Assembly: GCF_000165395.2 (NCBI RefSeq)
Contig: NW_026261571.1
Coordinates: forward strand, 62,001 to 126,000
DNA: 64,000 nt
Reading direction: 5' to 3'
DNA from: Babesia bovis T2Bo
Lineage: Eukaryota > Apicomplexa > Aconoidasida > Piroplasmida > Babesiidae
Shown: positions 43,077 to 53,768 of the stretch, piece after piece
How positions within the stretch are numbered: the stretch's first letter is position 1
How the letters are laid out: each line of letters begins with the position of its first letter
The notes under the pieces: generated by a model
Database searches by the model: none
What the model was told of the DNA's origin: nothing
What the model saw: the letters and a program-made list of their open reading frames with translations, nothing else
Program-made: the position numbers and the translations under genes

Positions 43077-43857
43077 TCATAACTTATTCCCTCTCATAGG
43101 AGTCAATCTATTAACCATGATTACTTTAATGAAATGACTAACCTCTTCCAGCTTAATGGATATTTCATAAGCATCATGACCTTTTAGCATGTCCTTGACA
43201 AATTCGCACTTTACTCTGATTTGCAACTGTATCTGACATCAAAACCATCGATATGCTAATTACCTGTTCTAATGCACCTATGATTACTCCACATATTATA
43301 TTTGAGTAAGCTAAGTTTGAGAGATTCTCTGGTATCTCTACAAATTGGTCCAAAGGGTTTTCATGGAATGCGATATGGTAGTGATTGGTGGCCTCATCAA
43401 TTACGATTACATCTCCTGTAATACCTAAGAACATCTTCAATCCAACCTGTTTACAATTTATCTCATGTATACACGTGATCATACCTTGGCAATTGCCTCT
43501 ACTGTGGTTCTGAAGTTAGTACATGGAGTGCATCCCAATTTGGCTAACACTTCATCCACTAGTCTAACACCGATGTTTCGTCCCCTGAACATATATTCAT
43601 ACACATCATCTATGGAATGGTCCATTGAATGGCCATATAGTAACATACATCGACAGTAGTTGTGTGTTAACGCCGTCTGTAAATTCAATATCCTTGATGA
43701 GTTGTGATACAATTGACCCATATGTCAACGCCAACAGCTCGGAGTTCTATACAATACTTAAACATCAAACTTGATACCATAAAGATGGAATCCTGTGACC
43801 TACCACTTTCTCCATTTTGGCAAAGACACTCGCACCTAGCTTTGTAAAGTCATCCAT
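43077..43857 (-). CDS. BET3: TRAPP complex subunit TRAPPC3 (Bet3)
   Basis: About five short exons. The assembled sequence starts MDDFTKLGASVFAKMEK (ATG 43857). It continues NSELLALTYGSIVSQLIKD, then MGRNIGVRLVDEVLAKLG with CTNFRTTVEAIAKV, GLKMFLGIT, NPLDQFVEIPENLSNLAYSN, CGVIIGALEQ and FVKDMLKGHDAYEI. These match Bet3 throughout, including LTYG, NIGVRL and YSN.LCG. Bet3 carries a buried palmitate at a conserved Cys and forms the core of TRAPP, the tether and GEF for Rab1 in ER-Golgi traffic. The end at 43077 assumes no intron near the last exon; a shorter end is possible. Introns are about 37-40 nt. Confidence 0.93.
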
Positions 43858-44230
43858 TTTGTTATCGAATATTATCTATCACACAAATCCTACATTTATT
43901 TATAGAGTAAGCTTTGTCTATTATAGGACCAAATGGCTCTTAATCTTGGGCAGGAGTGATTCTTCCATCCATCATTTCTGGTAACACACTAGACGTTTGG
44001 AATGGTATATCATAACACAACGAATCATTTAACATTAATCATTTTAATACCATCGATATTTGCTATTACTAGATATATATTTGCTACTTTTTGTAACAAA
44101 AAGGCATCATTGTTTGCATAATGTTGTAGGAGATGCTAGGTTTATTCGTTTCTCAACGGGCATAAAAGAAATCTATTACGATGTGTTACTACATATAAAT
44201 ACGATTAATATTTTTTCACATCAAAAGAAG
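43858..44230. other. Divergent promoter region
   Basis: About 370 nt between TRAPPC3 (minus) and NOB1 (plus). An open frame continuous with NOB1 extends upstream to 44060 but looks like AT-rich 5' leader. Confidence 0.5.
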
Positions 44231-45486
44231 ATGGATGAATCTTCGGCTGATAACAACAGGTCGAGCACGCCTACGGCTGGAAATGATAGTGTACTTCCGC
44301 GCCGAAAATTGGTAGTAGATACAGGTGCTTACAACCGTTCAACCTACATAGATCGCAGTGGTGATGAAATATATGCAACCAGTGGCATCATCAAGGAGAT
44401 AGGGCGTTACAGGGATAAGAATCCAACTGGCGCTCATATTCGTAACGTTTTCAACTTAATAGAACGTAATCCTCTGGACAGTGATATTGCCACTGTGAAA
44501 AGGTTTGCTGCTCTTACGGGTGATTTGCTTACACTTTCGCCAAATGACATTGGTTGCATAGCTTTGACCTATCGCTTACAGTTGGAGACTGGAGATACCT
44601 CGAATTTGAGGTCAGAACCTCTTCCTTTATCATTCACCAAAATTAACAACAAAAGTGGTGAATTATCTGTAGCAGATTCAAAAAGTAAGGGTGGTAAAAG
44701 TAAACCTAAACCTAAGAAACGGGACGATAACCCTTCTACGGGTTTTGATTGCTGGATTACCCCGGAGAATGTACATAGCTACAACATCAAGACTAACTCA
44801 ACTGGATCTCACCAGAGTGTTGCCTGCATGACGACAGATTTCTCCATGCAAAACGTTTTGATCCATATGGGATTGAATGTGGTTACATTAGATGGGTTTG
44901 CTGCCAAGAGTGTACGGAGCTGGGGACATATATGCCGGTTCGTTGTGTAAAATTTTGTTATAATAGCTACCAGAGCATGTTTCGATGTTTATCCAAATAC
45001 ATTACGTCAATTTTGCGAGAATTGTGGTAATGCTACTGTCGACCGCGTACCGTTGGTGGTAGATGGTGATACAGGCGAGGTGAAGGTCAAGGACACCCGA
45101 AAGTGGATTAACAATCGCGGCACAATTTATACGCAACCTAAGCCAGTAACTGGAAAGAGCAAGGTTTGTTGTTTTATAAATGTTGTATATCCTGTGTAGC
45201 AAATGTATATAGTTGCTGAGGATCAGCTGATGTTGCCACGTTATGGCCATATAATTCGCGAGATGAACCGAAAGACTACATCAGATAATGTATCACATTT
45301 CAATACTGTAAGTGTTGTACCCCTTTCCCTTCAATTATGTTACAGGATGATGGCAAGATCGGACCGGAACTTGGAGGCATTGATAAGAAGTTACCAGCTC
45401 TAATTCGTGTCCCTGTAGGACTTGGTCGTGGCAATCCGAATTCAAACAAGTGGATGCAGAAACATAAACGTTTACTTCGTGAATAA
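44231..45486 (+). CDS. NOB1: NOB1 endoribonuclease (20S pre-rRNA D-site cleavage)
   Basis: The start is chosen at MDESSADNN (44231), where polar N-terminal residues precede the PIN domain. PIN motifs: KLVVDTGAYNRSTY with the catalytic Asp, an IKEIGRYRD helix, and DSDIATVKRFAALTGDLLTLSPNDI with further acidic residues. After a Lys-rich linker, MQNVLIHMGLNVVTLDG and the zinc ribbon follow: CRACFDVYPNTLRQ, then FCENCGN. The C-terminal exon has PVGLGRGNPNSNKWMQKHKR as in NOB1. At least four exons: 44231 to about 44932, about 44968-45162, about 45240-45308 and about 45346-45486; the start of the third exon is not settled. NOB1 matures the 3' end of 18S rRNA in cytoplasmic pre-40S particles. Confidence 0.93.
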
Positions 45487-45544
45487 TCTACACATTGATT
45501 TATACAATATAAGACATAACATCCACACACCAGTTTTTTACCAC

Positions 45545-46559
45545 ATGGGCATCAGATTCTATCACTTGACTATGCACACTTTGCCATCGTCATGTATATG
45601 GCATATTTTTATATTACTAGAGTACTCAGGATGGATTGTATCTGACGTTTGGTCGCAGAAGGCGACCACTTCCATGCTGGAGCTTGGCGAACTCCCAGGT
45701 AATTGAAAACAATCAACTCATCTTTTGAGTGTTTATTTCGGCTATATCACGCATCCTATAGTCTAGATATTGCGTTAATATACACACTAGGTGGTGTCTA
45801 ATGACATTGCAGACATGAATGAGTTTTTACCGGATGAAGAGCCGCCTAATCTTTGGGATTATTCTGAGCCTTTAGTATCCAAATCAACTACTTTGGAGAA
45901 TTATCCAGATCCTTTTGTTAATCCGAGGGAGTGCAATCGTCCCGATGCAACGGAGTCTTATATCTGTGACCCGGATCATTTGCTTACTAAAGTAGAGGCT
46001 GACCGTATAGACGAACTTTTAAGTTTACAGCGACACGATTCGCAGCATCATTGCGAGGGTTTAGGTAGTGTCCCGTACAGGTTAGGTGTTGCTATAATAA
46101 ATTGGCTGCCAGCTGAGGACATGCCTACTTTATCTAACGAGTTGCTGAAGCGATGGCGGCTAAGCCATGAAAAGTGTTCAGATGGCGTTTTGATTCTCTA
46201 TGTAATTCGTCACAATGGAGTGGTTATAAGTTGGGACAAGGGAGTAGAACCGCTTATCAATGCAAAGACAGTGTCATCAATATCTGCCATCTGCCGTACT
46301 ATGCTTGAGAAGGAGAAAGTAGGTGTGGCCATAGAGCATTGTACTGCTTTTGTTACCAAACGTCTAACTGGCGTAATTCTTCCATCACAAGAAACGCCTC
46401 AAATGTAAGCTCAGTTCAAAACATACTAACGTCCACAGGCTCGTAACACTGGTGATTGCATCCCTCGTTGCGTTATTTTATTGTATGATAACTATAGCAA
46501 GTAAGTCAATTGAAATACAAACGAAAGATTTCTCAGCCTTCCAGCAAGATGCAATATAA
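45545..46559 (+). CDS. MOLO1/TPM-domain membrane protein
   Basis: Three exons: 45545-45698, 45813-46404 and 46439-46559. The N-terminus has a hydrophobic signal or anchor segment (CIWHIFILLEYSGWIV). The body contains the TPM-type fold: YICDPDHLLTKVEADRIDEL, VPYRLGVAIINWLP, and a helix with CSDGVLILYVIRHNGVVISW. The third exon encodes a C-terminal membrane span (VTLVIASLVALFYCMITIA). MOLO1 (PF17175) modulates levamisole receptors in nematodes, but protist members have no assigned role; TPM relatives act in thylakoid repair. A further 36-nt intron near 46500-46535 is possible and would keep the frame. NOB1 ends only 58 nt upstream. Confidence 0.7.
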
Positions 46560-46761
46560 CTTTCTGATTTAGAGAAGGTGACCCCGCAACATTTGTATAA
46601 TAAAAGCAATATCCCTTCCCCGTGCTTACACATGTGTGATTCTAAAAGCAACAGAAAGCACATTAAATGGCATGTATAATATTATACAACATGAATATAC
46701 ATAGGTGTGTATAGTATAACCTTTTAAATGTTGACTATTTCAATTTGTATTATTCTGTCGA

Positions 46762-47720
46762 ATGTGCAACTTTGTCTTTGCGCTTTTATTTTGGGCGATA
46801 AAGTCTGAATGCTATCATCTTCCATCGCAAAATTTCTTCATTCCTCTTATTTCATCTCAAGGTTGCAACCAGCGTTTTCGACAGATTTATGTATCCCCTA
46901 ATGATGTCAGTGAACTGCTACAACCGAATGAAATAACCATATTGAATCGACAAACATCCCATTATATTGACGAGAAGTTAATATATGACACATGTTGGTT
47001 ATATAGGAATGAACTAGGGTATGTTAAGATGCGCATAAAATATATGTTTTCAGTTTTCCTGACTTTCAAGTGGATGTAATTTTTTTGGACACAAAGGAGA
47101 TGACTGAGTGCAACTCTAATCATTTCGGCAAACACCATGCAACAGATATCATATCCTTAGCTGAAAACTCATTATACACTAAGGATAAGTATAATTTAAA
47201 TCGATCGCCACAGCTTGTTGCCGACTTTCGCAACCTTGGAGAAATAAATATGTGTCCAGGTAGTCTTCCACAGTACATAGCTATTAATATGATATCTTTT
47301 GTTGTATTCAAGTACACTATTCTTTCATAGTGAATCACAATCCACTGTAACATATATTGCAGATTATATATACAAGCAAATGATAGGTGACCAAGAATAT
47401 TCCAACCAGGGGGTATGCCAAATTAAGGCTGATAAACATTGCGACGAAAACGCGTATGTATGGTAATCAATTTTATTCAGCCGTCTCAGACCATTAGGTG
47501 TAGCAGTGCGTATGAAACATATAACTGATCTAAATCTTCGTTTCTGTTATCTCCTTGCCCATGGAATGTTGCATCTTTTAGGGTAAGGTGCATCATATAT
47601 GGAATGTATATACTTTGCAGGTACGATCACGTTGAGGATAACGACTTTGAAGAGATGCTGTTACAGGAGGACCGCTTGTTGGATGTCTTCGAAAGATTTT
47701 ATGAAACACGTAATACCTGA
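46762..47720 (+). CDS. ybeY: YbeY-type endoribonuclease with N-terminal signal sequence
   Basis: Multi-exon gene. Exon 1 from the ATG at 46762 encodes MCNFVFALLFWAIKSECYHL, a signal sequence, then Ser/Asn/Gln-rich sequence. After an intron, GFPDFQVDVIFLDTKEMTE follows. Later exons give a strand with RPLGVAVRMK and then the zinc site HGMLHLLG, completed across a splice by YDHVEDNDFEEM, i.e. H-x3-H-x5-H of YbeY. The end QEDRLLDVFERFYETRNT corresponds to the family's C-terminal helix. YbeY is a single-strand RNase involved in 16S rRNA 3' processing and ribosome quality control in bacteria and plastids. With the signal sequence, apicoplast targeting is likely. TGA at 47718-47720. Confidence 0.85.
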
Positions 47721-48188
47721 TAATAGGCAAAAATGCACCAAATATCTACAAATAACATATACATCGCTATCTGTTTAATCTTGATTGCTAAGGAGAATTT
47801 ATTATTGCCACGATCCTTCCAGATGTGTAGTCCACAGTAGACTTCTCTGTTCATTATAAAAAAGCTTCACATTTTATATAGACACACAAATATATATAAT
47901 ATACAGTATTTTATCTATGGAGAAACATTTTCTGTTGTTTCGGAATTAACGTTGTCCCTCATTACACCGTAGGGCCGATTGAATCTATATGGGTGACTCG
48001 TGAGCGAACCGGTAGCTCCCTAGTATCCATAGTGTTATATTATATTCGTAAATGGTTTTTATATAGTGTTTGGTTGTCACCAGAGTTGACGGTGGTTGGT
48101 GTTTGCGTGACTCTATACCTTCACATCAACCATCAATACTGTAGAAGTTATTTTTTGAGTTATTGGCTATGATAACTACAGTTACACG
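47721..48188. other. Intergenic, presumed TAF1 promoter
   Basis: About 470 nt upstream of TAF1 on the same strand; AT-rich, no element named. Confidence 0.5.
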
Positions 48189-51100
48189 ATGGACGGAAGC
48201 GGCAAGGTAAATCCATCACCTCGTGGCGACTCGGATGCTACGTTACCAGCTGTAGATTCTCTTCCTGTTGAAACGCCAGAAAAACTGAGCGGCTATACAG
48301 AAAATGCCAGTTATAATGCGACCAATTCCCTACCTACAGCAGACGATGGTGTGAAAGCTACACAAAGTTCGATACCTGTCGTAGAAGGGGGGTCTATGGA
48401 TAGAGCTAATCATCCTGGGACGGATTCCACGGGTGGGATGCCAACGTCTGGTACACAAGGTTTTTTCCCTATACCTCCAATGATGGGTATGCCTATGGGA
48501 TCTGCAGATGGCAATGCTAGTGAAAATGCTGGAAACAAGATGATGCCATTTGGTGGTTGGATTATGGATGGTATGATGCCCATGCCGATGATGCAGAATA
48601 TGGGCACATCTATAGATGGTAGTCTGATGCCTGCCATGTTCCAAACCTCAGGTTCTAATGTTATGAAAACCGATGACGGTTCTCAAATGCCCATGATGTT
48701 TTACAATCCAATGATGACGGATGGTATGTCTACGGACTTTAGCAAGATGGCTAATGGCAAGATGATGAATCCCCAGCTTCCGAATATTATGACGCAACTT
48801 TGGCCCACCATGGACGAAAATACTGCTCTTAATAGTTTGAATATGTTGTTCATGCCTCAGAAGAGCGCTCGTCAGAAGCGTGTATCTGAGTTGGATAGTA
48901 TGAAATCAATTCCTACTTCAGTTCAGGTTCGTGAAACATGTCAGCTAAAGTCTTGGCGCCGTAAGCTTCAAAAAGGGCGTGTGCAGCAAAAGCTAGAAGC
49001 TGAGGGCAACGCACCCGTCTCACAGTTGCAGCAACATGACGATACTCAGGATACTTTGGTGGATACCGATTATGCATCTTCGCCAGAGACTACAGACAAA
49101 GATTTATCGCAGCCTGTTTGTTTAAACATCGAAATGAGTTGGCACCAAAACCGTTATCAATCGGATTACGTCTTAACGGATGCTGATATGAAATGTTTAC
49201 GTCTTTTTGATGAAGATGAGAAAGATACGTATAAACATCGTGTTGCGCTTGGAAAAATCAAATCGCTTGATCCAAGTTGCTACAGTTTCATGTACATGGA
49301 CGATTTGGAGATTCCAATTTCCGGAGAAGACGTTGGTAACTTACGTCTTTGGGAAGACTTTAAAGAGGAAACATCATCGACCATCTCGGATAATGAACTC
49401 TCATTGCACCTTAATGACCCAATAACTCCTAAAGTTGACACTCTTGCTTCTAAACTTTTGGGAACTTTGTGTATCGACGCCGTGGCTGATCGGCAGCCGC
49501 TTCATGATGGTTCAAGTTCGGCATCATCGTCGATACCCTCCGATCTTAATTCAGACGCCGAGGATAATAAAACAACATCAGAGTCTGTTATGGTGGAACA
49601 GGATAATACAGGTCAGCTGAACATTGAGGATGAACTTGCCTCCGACTTTGATGAGGCTTTTAATTCTGATTCCGCGGAGAAAATAGAGGACCAATTTGAT
49701 GAGATAGATACTGTTGATACCAGTCTCAATGCATTTACCGGTGATGTTCCAAACTTGATGGATGAGTTAGAGGACGAGCTTCTGGGAGAGTTGCCTAGTG
49801 ATGCTAAGAGCAGCGATAGTGGTGACAGGGACCAGGACTTGGAAGACGAGTTTGATTTTGGTATAATGGATCAGCATCATGATGAACAGCCTCTTACGAT
49901 TGGTACATTTGCCGAAAATCAAACTGTTGTTCCAGCTCCTAGCACGACTGTGGAACCTTCACGAATGGATGATGTTGACTACTTTGGTGAAATACCCGGG
50001 ACATACGCTCATTATCGTGCACAGCTTTCTAGGTTGATGGATGCCGGGGATATCGTACACGAGTGGCGTCGGTTCCGCAATCGTTTTGGTCCCGATATAT
50101 CTTTGTCAGAATTGGTAGAGTTTGAGCATGTATGGCGTATTTTCCAGGAAAAGCGTGTTGAGGAGATTTGCCAAATGGTTGGTATTCCTATGGAGCAGGG
50201 TGCTGCAGATGTTTCTGTCGATGAAAAGGCTGACACTTTATATCGCATGGGTAAGGCCAACTTAAATCTGCTACTCCAATTTGACCGGCCGGAGGTTCAA
50301 TCATTACTTGCGTCGTCTATTTATAATCTGAATGCTCCAAATGTAGTATACTCTGCTATACCTAACGAAGAAGAAATTGAGGACAACGAAGAAGCGTTCC
50401 TTTCCGCTGAGGCTGATCCCAACACACCTCATGCTGAAGAGGCTCCTACTCCCACAACAACCGATCCAGTTAATTTCGGTGAGGAGGATGAGGATACATT
50501 GCCCGTTGAGAGGGAGAGTGATATTCGTCGCAGTTGGCGTAGGAGACTGCAGACCCTGACTAAGGAAACCAGGCTTGCGCTTGTGAACATGGGTAAGAGC
50601 TTGAAGGACATTGAGAACGTATCAAGTAATATTGAACAGAGGCGAGCCTATGACTCTGTTGTTGAATTTTGTGAGGTCGCTGAGATGTTCCGTCAATGTG
50701 ACTATGCCAATTTATTGAATCAGTCATTTGACGATTACTACGAGAAGGCGAATCCGCATGACACAGGTGTTGATGACAGTTCTTCAACTCGTAGAGAGCT
50801 TCTTCATACTCGCGTTGCCAAGAACCTTTGTGGCGTGTTGCCTCTTGTGGGCAAGGCAGCTAAGTATCATAACGTCAGATTCCATCGACCTGACTTTCGT
50901 TCGGGTCTTTTTGCAGAGCACCTCAAGGTACTGCGTGGTAATTACAGCTCTGAATGGTGTGCTTGGCCTTGCAAGCCGTTATTGCATAGCAATTTGGTTA
51001 CAAGTTTCACAGAGGAATCTGGTGGAGCTGATGACGTCAAGAGTCATCCATCTAATTATTTCATCCACTCCAGGGATTTATCGCTGAATGATGACTGCAA

Positions 51101-53762
51101 GGTCGCTTTAATGGAGTATGTTGAGCAGCACCCACTGTTATTGGCTAATTGTGGAATGGCATCACGTGTTGACAACTATGTGAACCACAAGGAAGATGAA
51201 ACGCGCAAAGACGTTGCTTTCCTTGGTCCTTTGGGCACATTATGTCAGGCTAATGATGGTATAGAGCTTTTCGGTGTTAAGTACAATGTCCCGCCAGGTG
51301 ACGGTCAGACAATTTTAGAAAGCACTTTATTTAAGGCGCCAATATTTGTTCACCCTCGTCCAGGTTCTACTTGGGAACAATCTCTATCTATTAACACCAC
51401 TGACTTTTTACTGACTAGATCTCGTGGAGGTGGTGAGACCGTGATTCGATTACGTCCGCTCACTTGGCAAAATGGTGTGGCTGTATACACCGTTGGTCAG
51501 TGTGAACCAAAGGTTGACATTCCTGCACCTGGTTCTAAGACATTTGTGGAACATACCAACGAGCTTTTGAAGGCGTGGGTGTTGAAATCTGTTATGGTTG
51601 GATCCATATTGGATGTAAAGCATTTACGTAAGGAGGCTCGTAAGAAATTCTGCCCAGTATTGAGTGAAAAGGACATTTCTCATATGTTGAAGCAAATTGA
51701 GAGTACGCCCATATTTAGTTTACGTGCTCAGGCGTTAGAGCGCCTGATTCATGGAGCCATTAAACCAGAGTTGATCTGTGCATTGGAGAGTGCCCGTGCT
51801 GGTAAAGCTCGTTTGGCTACTATGGGTATTCTCCATTTGAAGAATCCAGATAATGTTGGTGGCATATACGATAAAATGGAGAAGGAGGAGCGCCAGTACC
51901 AGCAGAGTCAGCAAGCGATGGACAAGCGTTTGCGTGAGTTGAAGAGCAGTTATGCGAAACGTTTAGAAGCCCATGGCGTCACTGGGGAGAAGCTTGACGC
52001 CGAAATGCAACAATTTGACTTTGGATTGCATGTATCTATGTACGGTCACCTCGAAGAGCGTACCATTGCACCTAAGGTTAAGTTCATCAAGGAGCTGCTT
52101 GACCTTACTCCTTGGAACATTTCCCGTGATGTTAGGCAGGTATTATCAAATCGTGGTACTTCACAATTTGCTCTATATGGTTATGGCGATCCCAGTGGTA
52201 ATTTGGGCGAAGGTATCAACTTATTGAAGCGCCAGGCAAATGACACGTCGGTTGATAGTTCCAACGCAGGTGAGGATCTTCGTAAACTGTCGATGGATGA
52301 ATTACGCAAGCGTTTACTTTGTTATGGTGTTTCTAAAGATGTCATTAAAACACTACCGCGTTGGGACCAGGTCGCATTAGTGCGGAAGTATCGTGACAGT
52401 TTCGGTGGTCAGGGTCCATCTGACGGTGACCATCTTTGGCGTATTCCTCCTGAGGAGTATGAAAAGAAGTTGAACGATATACTTTTACGTCAGAAAGCGG
52501 CGCTTTCAAGGGACAGTCCTTTACCATCTGAGGACGAGGCTGACCGTGAGGATGCTGAGGGCATTGCTGATGCTCTACTAGAGGAATTCGATGACGCCTC
52601 CTTCAAGGATGACGAGATTGAGAGGCGTGAGCTTGAGATTTTACGTCAGTTACGTGAGGCTCAAAGTTCTGGCCCTCTTAGTGAGGAGGAGCGCATGGCT
52701 GAGGTCAACAAGTTAAAGGCTGTGCCTGGCATAATGTGGTTACGTCAAAGCCGCAACGTTGCTAATGAGGAGTTCGAAAACCCGCGTGCTGTGATTATAT
52801 ACGGTGAGGATAATGCACGCAAGTTATTAAGGTGGCGTGCTCGGCGTGTAGCTGCTAAAAAGAGCAACGTGCATGGTGATGTTACTACTAATCCCGCTGT
52901 CAGTGGTAAGCGTATTTGCCGATCTTGTGGTCAATCTGGCCACATTGCTTCTAATCCTAAATGCCCATTATATAAGGGTGACAAGTCTCGTTCATTGGGT
53001 GACATTACAAATACATCTAAGCCACCAATTTATACGCCTGCTACGACCCGTAAGATACAAAAGTACAGTGATTCCAGTGATAATGAGATTACTGCCAGTA
53101 CTGCTGCTTTGGAATGTGACACTACAGAGTTTGTATTGCGCCAGTTTGATTCTCGACACAAAAGACGGCTTACTTATCAGTTTTCTGTTGACGATAGTGA
53201 TGAAGGTAACGACCGGTTTGACGATGGCAGTGTTGTTGCTTCACGTCGCAAAAACGTGCGTATCGGTGACACAAGTGCGGTTCCTGTTGCTAATTTGAGC
53301 AGTAACATGGAGCAGTTGATGAAGGCGGTGTCTAAGGCTGTGCGTCTGATTGAGAAGGAGGCACGTTTCAGGCCTTTTGCGAGTCGGATTCCAGAAAGTG
53401 TTGCTCCGAATTACTACCAGATAATTAAGACTCCAATGTGGTTATCTCTGTTGAAGTCTAAGTGCAAGACTCAGTGCTATAGTGACATGGTTAATGTACT
53501 GGACGACCTTGCTTTGATTGAGCTGAACTGCAAGAAATATAACTCTGAGACTTCTCCTAACGCGTGGTTACGTAAAATGAGTGAGGTATTGGTAGACGAG
53601 TTGCTAATGCGCATTCAACAGCTTACTAGTCATTTGGTGTCTCCCTCTGTTATTGAGGAGTGGGCGCGCGAGCATCGGGCTAACCGTATTGTAGCTACAT
53701 CACCTCCTGCTGATTCTTCCACGGCCAACACCGTAAATCCACCTAACGTGGAAATAATTTAA
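48189..53762 (+). CDS. TAF1: TFIID subunit TAF1
   Basis: 1857 residues in one exon. The N-terminus is disordered, with a Met/Gly/Pro-rich segment (about residues 95-225), then an acidic region. Around 594-660 the TAF1 motif DYFGEIPGTYAHYRAQL and a helical region start the DUF3591-type core. The core continues with LRGNYSSEWCAWPCKP (about 912), VEQHPLLLANCGMASRV (about 980), and LTPWNISRDVRQVLSNRGTS with FALYGYGDPSG (about 1305-1335). A CCHC zinc knuckle (CRSCGQSGHIASNPKCPLY) lies near 1577, and one bromodomain at about 1707-1817 (APNYYQIIKTPMWL, then NCKKYNSE). Metazoan TAF1 has two bromodomains. TAF1 scaffolds TFIID at core promoters. The stop TAA is only 6 nt before the ATG of the p24 gene and in the same frame. 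Confidence 0.95.
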   Translation: MDGSGKVNPSPRGDSDATLPAVDSLPVETPEKLSGYTENASYNATNSLPTADDGVKATQSSIPVVEGGSMDRANHPGTDSTGGMPTSGTQGFFPIPPMMGMPMGSADGNASENAGNKMMPFGGWIMDGMMPMPMMQNMGTSIDGSLMPAMFQTSGSNVMKTDDGSQMPMMFYNPMMTDGMSTDFSKMANGKMMNPQLPNIMTQLWPTMDENTALNSLNMLFMPQKSARQKRVSELDSMKSIPTSVQVRETCQLKSWRRKLQKGRVQQKLEAEGNAPVSQLQQHDDTQDTLVDTDYASSPETTDKDLSQPVCLNIEMSWHQNRYQSDYVLTDADMKCLRLFDEDEKDTYKHRVALGKIKSLDPSCYSFMYMDDLEIPISGEDVGNLRLWEDFKEETSSTISDNELSLHLNDPITPKVDTLASKLLGTLCIDAVADRQPLHDGSSSASSSIPSDLNSDAEDNKTTSESVMVEQDNTGQLNIEDELASDFDEAFNSDSAEKIEDQFDEIDTVDTSLNAFTGDVPNLMDELEDELLGELPSDAKSSDSGDRDQDLEDEFDFGIMDQHHDEQPLTIGTFAENQTVVPAPSTTVEPSRMDDVDYFGEIPGTYAHYRAQLSRLMDAGDIVHEWRRFRNRFGPDISLSELVEFEHVWRIFQEKRVEEICQMVGIPMEQGAADVSVDEKADTLYRMGKANLNLLLQFDRPEVQSLLASSIYNLNAPNVVYSAIPNEEEIEDNEEAFLSAEADPNTPHAEEAPTPTTTDPVNFGEEDEDTLPVERESDIRRSWRRRLQTLTKETRLALVNMGKSLKDIENVSSNIEQRRAYDSVVEFCEVAEMFRQCDYANLLNQSFDDYYEKANPHDTGVDDSSSTRRELLHTRVAKNLCGVLPLVGKAAKYHNVRFHRPDFRSGLFAEHLKVLRGNYSSEWCAWPCKPLLHSNLVTSFTEESGGADDVKSHPSNYFIHSRDLSLNDDCKVALMEYVEQHPLLLANCGMASRVDNYVNHKEDETRKDVAFLGPLGTLCQANDGIELFGVKYNVPPGDGQTILESTLFKAPIFVHPRPGSTWEQSLSINTTDFLLTRSRGGGETVIRLRPLTWQNGVAVYTVGQCEPKVDIPAPGSKTFVEHTNELLKAWVLKSVMVGSILDVKHLRKEARKKFCPVLSEKDISHMLKQIESTPIFSLRAQALERLIHGAIKPELICALESARAGKARLATMGILHLKNPDNVGGIYDKMEKEERQYQQSQQAMDKRLRELKSSYAKRLEAHGVTGEKLDAEMQQFDFGLHVSMYGHLEERTIAPKVKFIKELLDLTPWNISRDVRQVLSNRGTSQFALYGYGDPSGNLGEGINLLKRQANDTSVDSSNAGEDLRKLSMDELRKRLLCYGVSKDVIKTLPRWDQVALVRKYRDSFGGQGPSDGDHLWRIPPEEYEKKLNDILLRQKAALSRDSPLPSEDEADREDAEGIADALLEEFDDASFKDDEIERRELEILRQLREAQSSGPLSEEERMAEVNKLKAVPGIMWLRQSRNVANEEFENPRAVIIYGEDNARKLLRWRARRVAAKKSNVHGDVTTNPAVSGKRICRSCGQSGHIASNPKCPLYKGDKSRSLGDITNTSKPPIYTPATTRKIQKYSDSSDNEITASTAALECDTTEFVLRQFDSRHKRRLTYQFSVDDSDEGNDRFDDGSVVASRRKNVRIGDTSAVPVANLSSNMEQLMKAVSKAVRLIEKEARFRPFASRIPESVAPNYYQIIKTPMWLSLLKSKCKTQCYSDMVNVLDDLALIELNCKKYNSETSPNAWLRKMSEVLVDELLMRIQQLTSHLVSPSVIEEWAREHRANRIVATSPPADSSTANTVNPPNVEII

Positions 53763-53768
53763 TTAATT

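Noticed and set aside
44060..44230. Upstream extension of NOB1
   Set aside because: Hydrophobic, AT-driven residues before MDESS do not fit NOB1, a cytosolic/nucleolar protein whose PIN domain starts near its N-terminus.
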